A stretch of 64,000 nt of DNA from CAZJYI01 sp964550025. Lineage in GTDB: Bacteria; Verrucomicrobiota; Kiritimatiellia; UBA8416; CAYOBW01. A program made the translations under genes and the position numbers. Shown piece after piece: positions 42,804 to 50,617 of the stretch. Every line of letters starts with the position of its first letter. Position 1 is the first letter of the stretch. The notes beneath the pieces are model-generated. The model ran no database searches. It saw nothing but the letters and a program-made list of their open reading frames with translations, and had not been told where the DNA came from. The stretch spans positions 11,288 to 75,287 of the forward strand of contig CAZJYI010000045.1 of NCBI GenBank assembly GCA_964550025.1, read 5' to 3'.

Positions 42804-42934
42804 GTAGGAGGATGCTCCTGCGCCGTCCCGAGGCAGGCCGGAGGCAGACGGGAGAGAGTATCGAGCGAAGTACTGCGACGCTCTCGCGACTGCCGCTACG
42901 ACTGTCTCCAGGACGGCCCGGAGGACCGTCCTAC
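42804..42934. repeat. REP doublet whose CTAC supplies the stop codon of the GH86 gene
   Basis: Arms 42804-42828 (GTAGGAGGATGCTCC...) and 42911-42934 (GGACGGCCCGGAGG... ending CTAC). The TAG stop of the GH86 gene (42931-42933) lies within the GTAG head on the minus strand. Confidence 0.75.
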
Positions 42935-44799
42935 CGTTCCTCCCGCCGATTCACCTGCAACACCGCGCAGGCGACTTTCCCGCCCGTGTCGGGGTAGGTG
43001 ATCTTTACCTTGTTGACCGCGCTGACGATGTCCATCGGCACGGGCAGTTCAATCATCCCGAAGAAGTTGGCGCGCCCGGCTTGATCGCCTCCGGCCCAGT
43101 TGGTTGGGACGGACAGTCTCTTGCCGTTGAACGTCACGGATGCCGGGAGGACCTGCTTGCCCAGCTCGCGTCCGGGCGAAAGGCGCAGCACCGCGTGACC
43201 GTTTCCGGTCGGCGTGTTGACAAACCTGAAGACGACCGGCCTGTCCGCCTCGATGTCCTGGAGGTAGTCCGTGGCGTAGACGCGGTATTCCCTGACGGCC
43301 CGGGAGGGCCTGGTGGTCTCTTTCGCGTCGACCAGAAGCAAGACGCTCTGCCCCGCTGCGAGGTCCAGTGTCTTTGGAATCGCATTCAGTCTGCGTTCCG
43401 CCAATACGGGTTTCTCGCCGCCGGTTTTCAGGGTGCGCGCCGTCGTATCGGCCGACGCGATACCTTCCAGCCCCGAGATCGACACCTGCTTCGGTGCGCT
43501 ATCCAGGTTGGCCAGTGCCACGGTCAGGCGTTTTCCGTCGGCCAGGAATTGCACGCGTACGTCGGGGTTGGAGCAGGAGCTCTGTCGCCATTCGCCTTCT
43601 ACACCCTTCCAGAACTTGTAGAACAGGCTGAGATCCGTCTCCTTGAAGCCGCCGTCCGCCAGCCTGCGCCAGAGCAGGAACGGGTTGGCTTCGCCCGGCT
43701 TGGCTTTGCCCTTGAGATCATAGGTCCACATCGCCTTCCCAAGGACAAACGGAATGGTCCTCATCAGACGATCCGGGTGATCGAGGTAAGTCATCAACTG
43801 ACCGTTGATGGAGCGGAGCATGCCTGCCGAACGTTTCGCGCTGTACGGTATGGTCGCCATGTTGCCTTCCGGGATCTTTCCGTACTCCGTGATCATGATC
43901 GGTTTGGCAACGCCGAACTTGATGTGGCTGTAGCTGTCGACCAGGTCCATGATCGCTTCGGAGTTGCTGCCGGTACGGTTGCGCGGCGTTCCCTTGACGT
44001 TCACCCCGTCGTAGATGTGATAGGAGAAGAAATCCATGTTCTTGCCCGCGATGTCCATGAACGTCTTCTGCCAGTTCTTCCAGTGCTCGAAGTTGCGCGA
44101 TTCGACCTCGACCCATGCCGCGGAGTAGCCGCCGACGAGCACGTTGGGGTTCAACTCACGCACACGCTTTGCCACCACGTTGTGCTGCTCACTCATGGCC
44201 TCGACCGTCGTGCCGATCTTCCTGGCTTTCACAAACGGCTCATTGAACACCTCGAGGTAGCGCGGGCGCTCCCGGTCGTTGAAGGCGAGTTTGAGAAACT
44301 GCGCCGTGTACTCAGCCACCGCCTCGTAAGTGCGCGGCCCCCACGCCGCGAACGTGTTGTTCGTCCGGGCGTGCATCAGCTCCGGGTGCGTGCACAGGAC
44401 CACTTTGCGCATGTGCCTTGGTGTCATGCGTCTGCCTTCGTATCGCTTGCGGTACTCCTTGGCTTCCGCCGCGATCCCCTCGATGTCAGGCATGTCCGGA
44501 TTGTCCGGGTCGGCGGGGACCCGCGGCGCCCTCCAGGAGAGCAACCCGCCGTCGCGTCCATAGCGCGCGTCCAGCACATCCTCCAGGTAATGGAGGTCAT
44601 CGTCGGTCATGTCGATCGATCCGAACGCCTCGTGAATCGTGATGAACTGGTCGCGGTCGAATCGCGTCACCCCGCCGATGTTGCGAACACACGCCGGATC
44701 AACCGTGACCCGGACAACGTCCGGCTGCGCGCAACACAGGACCGGGAGTAAGGGCAGAAACATGTGTAGGCAGAAAAATGGTGTCTTTCGTTCCACCAT
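42931..44799 (-). CDS. GH86-family beta-agarase/porphyranase-like enzyme, exported
   Basis: I chose the ATG at 44799 (MVERKTPFFCLHMFLPLLPVLCCAQ) because GGGAGG precedes it and a standard signal peptide follows; a start at 44835 overlapping the transporter stop (TGATG) is possible. The family traits are VNPxx-like opening DPACVRNIGGVTRFDRDQFITIHEAFGS, the acid/base Glu in YLEVFNEPF (about residue 187), FFSYHIYDGVN, and the nucleophile Glu in MITEYGK (about 304). Beta-rich C-terminal domains follow, about 622 residues in all. Known GH86 enzymes are endo-agarases or beta-porphyranases. With two GH50 and a GH117 nearby, red-algal galactan is the likely substrate; agarase versus porphyranase cannot be decided here. 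Confidence 0.82.
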   Translation of the reverse strand: MVERKTPFFCLHMFLPLLPVLCCAQPDVVRVTVDPACVRNIGGVTRFDRDQFITIHEAFGSIDMTDDDLHYLEDVLDARYGRDGGLLSWRAPRVPADPDNPDMPDIEGIAAEAKEYRKRYEGRRMTPRHMRKVVLCTHPELMHARTNNTFAAWGPRTYEAVAEYTAQFLKLAFNDRERPRYLEVFNEPFVKARKIGTTVEAMSEQHNVVAKRVRELNPNVLVGGYSAAWVEVESRNFEHWKNWQKTFMDIAGKNMDFFSYHIYDGVNVKGTPRNRTGSNSEAIMDLVDSYSHIKFGVAKPIMITEYGKIPEGNMATIPYSAKRSAGMLRSINGQLMTYLDHPDRLMRTIPFVLGKAMWTYDLKGKAKPGEANPFLLWRRLADGGFKETDLSLFYKFWKGVEGEWRQSSCSNPDVRVQFLADGKRLTVALANLDSAPKQVSISGLEGIASADTTARTLKTGGEKPVLAERRLNAIPKTLDLAAGQSVLLLVDAKETTRPSRAVREYRVYATDYLQDIEADRPVVFRFVNTPTGNGHAVLRLSPGRELGKQVLPASVTFNGKRLSVPTNWAGGDQAGRANFFGMIELPVPMDIVSAVNKVKITYPDTGGKVACAVLQVNRREER

Positions 44800-44834
44800 C
44801 TTTCTGCCTCCCATATTTCTGCCTGCGTCTCTCA

Positions 44835-46424
44835 TCAAGACCGTTCCTTCCCGTGCAGCGTTTCGCCGCGCCGTTCTTCGAGCTCTTTTCGAATCTGGGC
44901 CATCTTGTCCTTGGTCAGCGGATACCGGCTTAGCATGAAGAGGCAAAGGAGCAGCGCACCGGCCTGCGGCAGCGAGTAGAAGATGCGCAGGCGCTTCAAT
45001 GTTCCCGGTTTCTGCTGAGCCATGACAGCATTCCGCTCCAGAGTGTCCCTGTAGGCCTCGATCGACATTGGTGCTTCGCCCTCGGAACCAGCCTTTTCCT
45101 CCTCCGTCAGTTGGGCATACTCGGCTTCCGCCTGCACAACGATGGCTGCCTTGGTCTCGTCGTCGAGCCGGGTGTCGAACTGAACGATGTGCTCGAGATT
45201 CCACCCGGAGATGACAATGGCCAGGGTCATGGCGATCTTGTTGCACCAGTTGGTGATCGCGGCGATCAGCCCTTCACTGCGCGTGTTCGTGTTGTACTCG
45301 TCCCAGTCGCAGACATCGGCGCGCATGGAGAGGATCAACACCCAGAACCCACATTCGCCAATGGCCACGAGGGGTTTCATGGACAGCGAGAGCCAGGGCC
45401 TTCCGGGGATGGTGGTGAAGTACATGCCGACGAAGGCAAAGCCGAGGATGACGCACGATCCAATCATGATCTTGTGCTTGTCGACCTTCTTGCCGATCAC
45501 ACCGATGACGGCGGCGGCGCCCAGGGCAAACCCGAGACGCAGCGTTCCGTCGATACCGCCCAGCGTCGCGCCTTTCTGAACATCGCCACCGTAGATGTAG
45601 TACACGTTTACAAAGTAGCTGAGGTTGGCCGTTGCCATGATGGCAAAGAGGTAGGTGGCAATGACGCCAATTACAATGAGCAGGGGCTTGTTCCGCGCGA
45701 GAGCCTGAAAGCCTTCCTTGAAACTGCCCGTGCCCTCCTTGGCGGCGATGTTCCTGTAGCGTTCGACGTTGAAAATGGCGGGGAGGATGCCCGCGACAAT
45801 GATGACGCCGCCGATAGCCCAGCTCACCGTGCGGACGCCGTTGACCTCACCCCCGACCCAGGAGCGTTTGGCCAGCCAGGTGGCGAAGGGGAACACCCAG
45901 ACGATGCCCAGGTTGAAGAACTCCTGGACGTATTTTCGAACGATGAAGATCCAGCTTCGTTCCGTGTAGTCGGGCGTCAGCTCGGACCCCAGCGCCTCGT
46001 AGGGGACGGAAAAAATGGAATACACCGAGTAGAACACGATCAGCGCGACAAACAGGTAGGCCGTAATGGCCGCCGAAGACCAACTCTCAGGCACCATCCA
46101 GATCACCGGGAACATCAACCCGGTCAGGATCGCGCCAACGAAGATGAAGGGCTTTCTGCGGCCGTACCGGCTCTTTGTGCCGTCAGAGATCCTGCCGACC
46201 ACGGGGTCCGTGAACGCATCCCAGCAGCGCGCTGCCCCCAGGGCCAGGCCGACGACCGTCGCTCCCAATCCGAGGAAATCGACAAAGAACGGCGTCAGGA
46301 AGATCCATGCGAGGCAGACGTTCGCGTAGTGGTCGGAGACCACGCCCATGGAATAAGCGACTTTCTCCATCAGCGGAACCCGGTCCTCCGGTCTCGTCGC
46401 CTGTTCATTCGGTCTTTCAGACAT
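44835..46424 (-). CDS. GPH-family sugar:cation symporter (MFS)
   Basis: The 529-residue protein starts at MSERPNEQATRPEDRVPLMEKVAYSMG behind GAGGAG, two bases after the GH50 stop. It has about twelve hydrophobic segments and the GPH-type signatures DAFTDPVVGRISDGTKSRYGRRKPFI (loop 2-3) and PYEALGSELTPDYTERS. A ~70-residue charged loop near the C-terminus (LDDETKAAIVVQAEAEYAQ...) precedes the last helix pair, as in several PVC relatives. It most likely imports neoagaro- or porphyran-derived oligosaccharides with Na+ or H+. No SusC/SusD pair is present, so this is the only candidate transporter of the locus in this window. The stop overlaps a possible GH86 start by one base. Confidence 0.9.
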   Translation of the reverse strand: MSERPNEQATRPEDRVPLMEKVAYSMGVVSDHYANVCLAWIFLTPFFVDFLGLGATVVGLALGAARCWDAFTDPVVGRISDGTKSRYGRRKPFIFVGAILTGLMFPVIWMVPESWSSAAITAYLFVALIVFYSVYSIFSVPYEALGSELTPDYTERSWIFIVRKYVQEFFNLGIVWVFPFATWLAKRSWVGGEVNGVRTVSWAIGGVIIVAGILPAIFNVERYRNIAAKEGTGSFKEGFQALARNKPLLIVIGVIATYLFAIMATANLSYFVNVYYIYGGDVQKGATLGGIDGTLRLGFALGAAAVIGVIGKKVDKHKIMIGSCVILGFAFVGMYFTTIPGRPWLSLSMKPLVAIGECGFWVLILSMRADVCDWDEYNTNTRSEGLIAAITNWCNKIAMTLAIVISGWNLEHIVQFDTRLDDETKAAIVVQAEAEYAQLTEEEKAGSEGEAPMSIEAYRDTLERNAVMAQQKPGTLKRLRIFYSLPQAGALLLCLFMLSRYPLTKDKMAQIRKELEERRGETLHGKERS

Positions 46425-46426
46425 GA

Positions 46427-48496
46427 TCAGTCTCCTCCGCCGCTTCGGCATTCATACATCGTTGCCCCCACCTCCCGAATCGCATCGACCATTTCGGGGT
46501 AGGGCGTGTCGCAGATGTCAACCAGCCCGACATTGTAGTTCTCGCCGTCAGCCCTGCCGGCGGCACTCTCATCCACGTACTGAAACCAGTGAATGCCGAC
46601 CAACTGCGGGTTGTCGAGCGCACTCCGGACATAGGCTTTGAGCTTCTCGGCGCGATGACGCTGGTTGTCGGCCTCACGCAATCCCGGGTGGAAGAGCCCG
46701 CGGTCCGTCGCACCGAAATGGTACTCGCCGACGATAGTCGGCCTGTCAATGCCCGCCGGGAGGCGGAAATACCGAACGCGGTGGTTGTACTTGTTGAAAC
46801 TGACCACGTCGCAATGTCTCGAGGCCGCCGCGACCGCGACATCATTCACCCACGCAAAGCGGCAGCCGAGATAGAGACGGTCTGGTGCGGCCAGGGCCAA
46901 CTCCTCTCTGACCGTTCGGAAGTAGGTGTCGGCGGTCTTCCCGTAGAAACGCCTGAGATCTCCCGCGGTGCGGGCGGTGTCGGGCGTCTTCCGTGATTCA
47001 AGCAGCGCCTCCCAGGATGCGTGGTTGGTGTCCCACGCCGCGTTCAGAGCGGCGACTGTATCGTACTCGGCTTTCAGGTCGCGAACGAACTCCTGCTTGG
47101 CCGGTTGGTCGGCCGGACTGGCCAGCGTCTCGAGCGCAATGGAGACGCCGTCATTCCCCCACGAGAGCTCGTTGTCGACGAAGAAGCCGATGCACCACGG
47201 GTCCCTGGCTTCCTTCTCTTTCTGTTCCAGGTGCTTCCGGATGGCGGCGCGGAAGGAGGGATCAAACACGTCGTGGAACGGCGACCAATATCCGGCGGAG
47301 CCTTCGAGCGGCCGGTTGCCGGTGATGAAGAAGTTGGCAACGTAGGGCGTGCGTTCTTGGCGATAGACGTTGGGCACCGCCCAGTTGGCAATCGTGTTCA
47401 TGCCCCAGCTTCTCAGCCGCCTGTGCACCGAGTCCTGGAACCCGGTCTGCCAATCGTCACCGTACTTGCGGATCAGGTTGGCCCTGTAGAACTGGAAGAT
47501 GCCGAACGGGACCTTGTCGGCATAGAAGCCGTGCGGCGCCCAGTCGGATTCGCTGTGACACTCGGCCAGCGGCCCGTCTCTGGCCGGCAGGTCCTCAAAG
47601 TAGTCTTCACGTCCCTCAACGCCGGTGTAGCCGAACTCCCACGAGATGCAGGTTGGCCCGGTCGACCAGAACAGGTATCCCTCCGGGTCGACCAGCCACC
47701 AGTAGCCGTTCACTCTCTCGACACGGAACGCCCCCGACGCCTCAAGCTTCGGGCCGTTCGTCCATCCACCGTATTTCCCCAGGTCCCAACGTCCCGGATG
47801 CCGCTCGATATCCGTCTCCTCCGCCAGGCGGTTCCTCACGAAGTCATCTTCGGAGTGGATCTTCCGCTTCCAGTCCCGATGCTTGTACTGCCCGTAGGTG
47901 TCGATGAACGGCAGGAAATCCCCGGGGGCGACACGCTTTACCGGACCTTCTGCGCGCAGGTTGCGCACGATGAACTTCCGCGGTTCGGTGGTGTTGCCCA
48001 CGAAGATCTGGATTCGGTCAATCCGGGAGATGTCCATCAGCTCGACGCCCGGCGCCCGGCGCATGCCGTGCAGCTCGAGGGGTTCCTTGAAAACCCAGTC
48101 TTCCGTCGAGAGGCGGACACTGATCGTCCGCGTTTCACCCGGGTCCAGCAACTCGTAGCCCTGCGCGTGCTGCGGGGCGTCGTTCTTGTTCGTGTACAGG
48201 TTGTCCAGCCGGATGCCGATGTTGACCGGCGATTTTCCGGCATTGGTCAGATCGACGCTGACCCGGTAGTAACCGCGCAGGTCCCACGGCTTTCTCCTCG
48301 CGCGGAACGTGATGTTCGGCCATTCCTCTTTCCCGCCCGTCTGGACCACGATCCCGTCCTTGAGGTCGGCTACGATCGCCGCGTCCTCGAACTCGATGCG
48401 CGGATGCAGCGCACCCTTCCGCAGCGAGACCAGCTCCAGCGGCCCTGCACAGCCGGTCAGGCATAACGCGAGAAAGAGTATGCAAACGCGGGTCAT
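46427..48496 (-). CDS. GH50-family beta-agarase-like lipoprotein
   Basis: The start at 48496 (MTRVCILFLALCLTGCAG) follows AAGGGTGAC and gives a textbook lipobox (LTGC); the longer frame upstream is sulfatase relic DNA. Of 689 residues, ~20-190 form a beta-sandwich binding domain and the rest a TIM barrel with VDPEGYLFWSTGPTC. The acid/base candidate is Glu in FVDNELSWGN (about 441) and the nucleophile candidate is Glu in VGEYHFGATDRG (about 589). It is a divergent paralogue of the GH50 at 29579-31822. As a lipoprotein it probably faces the periplasm or outer surface and releases short agaro-oligosaccharides. It is the first intact gene of the minus-strand locus. Confidence 0.88.
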   Translation of the reverse strand: MTRVCILFLALCLTGCAGPLELVSLRKGALHPRIEFEDAAIVADLKDGIVVQTGGKEEWPNITFRARRKPWDLRGYYRVSVDLTNAGKSPVNIGIRLDNLYTNKNDAPQHAQGYELLDPGETRTISVRLSTEDWVFKEPLELHGMRRAPGVELMDISRIDRIQIFVGNTTEPRKFIVRNLRAEGPVKRVAPGDFLPFIDTYGQYKHRDWKRKIHSEDDFVRNRLAEETDIERHPGRWDLGKYGGWTNGPKLEASGAFRVERVNGYWWLVDPEGYLFWSTGPTCISWEFGYTGVEGREDYFEDLPARDGPLAECHSESDWAPHGFYADKVPFGIFQFYRANLIRKYGDDWQTGFQDSVHRRLRSWGMNTIANWAVPNVYRQERTPYVANFFITGNRPLEGSAGYWSPFHDVFDPSFRAAIRKHLEQKEKEARDPWCIGFFVDNELSWGNDGVSIALETLASPADQPAKQEFVRDLKAEYDTVAALNAAWDTNHASWEALLESRKTPDTARTAGDLRRFYGKTADTYFRTVREELALAAPDRLYLGCRFAWVNDVAVAAASRHCDVVSFNKYNHRVRYFRLPAGIDRPTIVGEYHFGATDRGLFHPGLREADNQRHRAEKLKAYVRSALDNPQLVGIHWFQYVDESAAGRADGENYNVGLVDICDTPYPEMVDAIREVGATMYECRSGGGD

Positions 48497-48512
48497 GTCA
48501 CCCTTGAATACA

Positions 48513-48723
48513 TCAGTTTGCCGGAGCATCATGCTCCGTTCCATGTTTGTCCAGCTTCGGCAGGATGCCCTTCAGCAGGTCGCGTTCAGCCCGATGTTTG
48601 GGGAAGACCGTCGACCAGTCCGTGGCTCGCAGAAAGACGGTCAGCCCGCAAATGTCCCGACATCAGCTCAAGAATCGCAGGGCCGTGCACCTGCTCCGCG
48701 AGCACACGACACACCTTCTGCAT
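48513..48723 (-). pseudogene. Sulfatase relic (start and C-terminus only)
   Basis: An open stretch from 48662 to the stop at 48513 encodes DWSTVFPKHRAERDLLKG followed by ILPKLDKHGTEHDAPAN, nearly identical in pattern to the C-terminus of the type A sulfatases at 32104-33675 and 38883-40730. At 48723 an ATG begins MQKVC, matching the MQKLC start of the 38883-40730 sulfatase, but it reads a different frame and stops at 48586 after 45 residues. The whole catalytic region, including the formylglycine motif, is gone. This is best explained as an internally deleted former first gene of the locus. Confidence 0.7.
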
Positions 48724-48730
48724 GCTTGTG

Positions 48731-48764
48731 ATTGTATATTGTATACAATTCTGCGGCGTGTCAA
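48731..48764 (-). promoter_or_regulatory. Promoter-like TTGACA with 12-bp operator-like palindrome
   Basis: On the minus strand TTGACA (48764-48759) is followed by an AT-rich segment that includes the perfect palindrome ATTGTATACAAT (48738-48749) and a second ATACAAT half (48731-48737). TACAAT at 15-base spacing or CAATAT at 17 could serve as the -10. TTGTATACAA-type palindromes are typical of GntR/FadR-group operators, so repression of the galactan locus is plausible. No regulator gene is adjacent. Confidence 0.5.
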
Positions 48765-48973
48765 CGGTGATATCTCGGTTCTTTTCGTGACATTTGACGG
48801 TGACCGCCTGCGCGGCAATCCCACCAACCAGAGTGTCGCGACAATTGGCGCAGCGATCGCAGTCTACTTCCTGTTAGAAGACATGCCCCGGGAGACGGGT
48901 CGTCTTCTCGCTGAAGCCGAACAGGTTGCGGTCCGCTGCACCTTCGTAGGCTCGGGGTCGCAGTCTGGCAGGC

Positions 48974-50380
48974 CTACCGGCGCCCCCCACGCCCCCCACC
49001 GCCACGGCTGCCACCCCCGCGAGACCCTGACTGGTACTTTCGTCCCGTTTGAATGCGACCCCGCCCGGTTTTGATGAAGTGCGCCTCCGCCTTCTTCTCA
49101 CGCCTTGTCGCAATAGCGGCGTCGCCGCCGGTTGACTCGAACACCCCTCTGGCATCCGGCCCTGAGAGCGCATGAGAGAAGATCATGATCTCATCCATGG
49201 AGCCATGAAAGCCTCTTCGAGCGGTGTCATTGCCGATCCTGATCGCACCGGATGACGCCTTTATCGCACTGACGTGAACTTCGCTGCGTTTCATTCCATT
49301 CACGTACACCGTGGCCGTCATGTCCGACGGGTCGTGGACCATGGTCAGGTGGTACCATTCTCCCGGCTCGAGCCTTACACCCGTACTCCATCCCTTGTTG
49401 ACGGGCTCCCAGGTCAACTCGCCTTCCCCGCCGCCCGCCAGGCAGTACAACCCCGTCCCGGGCTCGCCGCGACTGTACAGGCAACTTGGACTGGACAGGG
49501 AGTCGAAACGCAGGAAGAAGGCCATTGACCAACCCTGCTCTGCCCCCATTTCAAGACCCACACTCTCTGCCACCAGGATGTGAGCCGATCTGCCATCGAA
49601 TTCACACCCGCCCCCAATGAGAGATGTCCCTGACCATCTCGTGCCCGCCATCTTTCCCCCGTGTCCCCGCCCGCTGCGGTCTGCGACGGAGATACGCTCC
49701 TGGCTGTCGAAAGGGTAGTAGAGCACAAGGGAGTTGCGGAGGTCGTGCGGGACCCGCTCGACCATGCCGTCATCGACAGCCACCGCGGGCACCGGCTTGG
49801 GCGGAGGCTCATCGGCTACTTCCTGCTGTGACTGATCGACGGCCGCGCTGGCGAGAACGAACTGCGCGGCCGTGTAGACGGCGTCCGCTCTGACGTTTGC
49901 TATCTCGTCGCGCACCCCCAGGGCCTCGTCAAACTTCCCGTCCGTTGTCAACTGGGTCTTGAGCTTGTCCAGGGCGGCGATGTAGCTCTCGGTGAGAGAA
50001 ACCACCTTCCGGCTCTTACCGAGCTCAATCCGGTCGATGGCACCGCGTACGTTTTCGCACAACTCGCGCAGGCGGGGGTGCGGGCCGTCGGAAGTCGTCG
50101 TCGGCAGGCGGCCCGACTCTTTGAACCTGGTGCTCTCGGTGCGGAGTGCGACAAGGCCCTCCAGGTCGCCCTCTTTCCGCAGTGTCTGCTCCAGGTCGAC
50201 AAGCGCCTTCCCATAGGCATCACGCAGCCGCGTGCGGGACTGGCCCGCATCCCGCTCCGCTGCCTCAACGTGCTGCTCGTACGTTGCCGCCAGGAGAGAC
50301 GGACGTATGTCGCCGCGCGCTACCGCTGAAACGAAGGCCAAACCCACAAACAACGAAAGAGACACAGCCTGCTTCATCAT
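48974..50380 (-). CDS. Secreted coiled-coil plus LamG protein with Arg/Gly-rich tail
   Basis: The ATG at 50380 (MMKQAVSLSLFVGLAFVSAVARG) lies behind GGAG and begins a signal peptide. Residues ~25-170 form a long alpha-helical region with heptad-like YEQHVEAAERDAGQSRTRL and a second copy (AIDRIELGKSRKVVSLTES...LDKLKTQLTTDGKFDEAL). A Pro-rich linker and a LamG/jelly-roll domain (~235-420; VLYYPFDS, WYHLTMVHDPSDMTATVYVNG) follow. The last 17 residues are almost entirely Gly/Arg/Ser (SRGGGSRGGGGRGGRR). The divergent neighbour at 50618 has the same helix-plus-LamG plan, so they are paralogues sharing a control region. Probably an exported polymer- or surface-binding protein; the function is unknown. 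Confidence 0.8.
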   Translation of the reverse strand: MMKQAVSLSLFVGLAFVSAVARGDIRPSLLAATYEQHVEAAERDAGQSRTRLRDAYGKALVDLEQTLRKEGDLEGLVALRTESTRFKESGRLPTTTSDGPHPRLRELCENVRGAIDRIELGKSRKVVSLTESYIAALDKLKTQLTTDGKFDEALGVRDEIANVRADAVYTAAQFVLASAAVDQSQQEVADEPPPKPVPAVAVDDGMVERVPHDLRNSLVLYYPFDSQERISVADRSGRGHGGKMAGTRWSGTSLIGGGCEFDGRSAHILVAESVGLEMGAEQGWSMAFFLRFDSLSSPSCLYSRGEPGTGLYCLAGGGEGELTWEPVNKGWSTGVRLEPGEWYHLTMVHDPSDMTATVYVNGMKRSEVHVSAIKASSGAIRIGNDTARRGFHGSMDEIMIFSHALSGPDARGVFESTGGDAAIATRREKKAEAHFIKTGRGRIQTGRKYQSGSRGGGSRGGGGRGGRR

Positions 50381-50516
50381 CCGTTTGACTCCATGGTGAC
50401 TTGTTGACGCCTTTCTGGCGGCCGGCACGTTCCCGTGTACCATAGATACAACGGCTATCGGCGCAAGTTATTGCATCGCGAGGGAGTGCCCGCAAGCAAG
50501 GGCTTCCCTCCCACAG

Positions 50517-50544
50517 TCCGAAATCCGCAATCCGCGGTCCGCAA
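50517..50544. repeat. Four imperfect 7-bp tandem repeats in a divergent promoter region
   Basis: TCCGAAA, TCCGCAA, TCCGCGG and TCCGCAA follow each other without gaps. Such TCCGCAA words are frequent in dispersed intergenic repeats of uncultivated bacteria; a regulator-binding role is only possible. Confidence 0.5.
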
Positions 50545-50564
50545 TTCCGGGGGCCTGTTGGCCG

Positions 50565-50593
50565 TTGACACCCAGGGACGTGCCCCCTACTGT
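50565..50593 (+). promoter_or_regulatory. Sigma-70-like promoter for the LamG protein gene
   Basis: TTGACA (50565-50570) is followed after exactly 17 bases by TACTGT (50588-50593), 25 bases before the ATG at 50618. The -35 is perfect and the -10 weak, so the call is tentative. Confidence 0.35.
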
Positions 50594-50617
50594 AGACGCC
50601 AGCCTCGGCAGATTGAT

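Noticed and set aside
43081..44751. 556-residue open frame on the plus strand
   Set aside because: Antisense shadow of the GH86 gene, whose own frame contains clear catalytic motifs.
48586..48723. 45-codon ORF (MQKVCRVLAEQVHG...) as a leader peptide
   Set aside because: No ribosome-binding site; its start matches a sulfatase start, so it is treated as part of the sulfatase relic.
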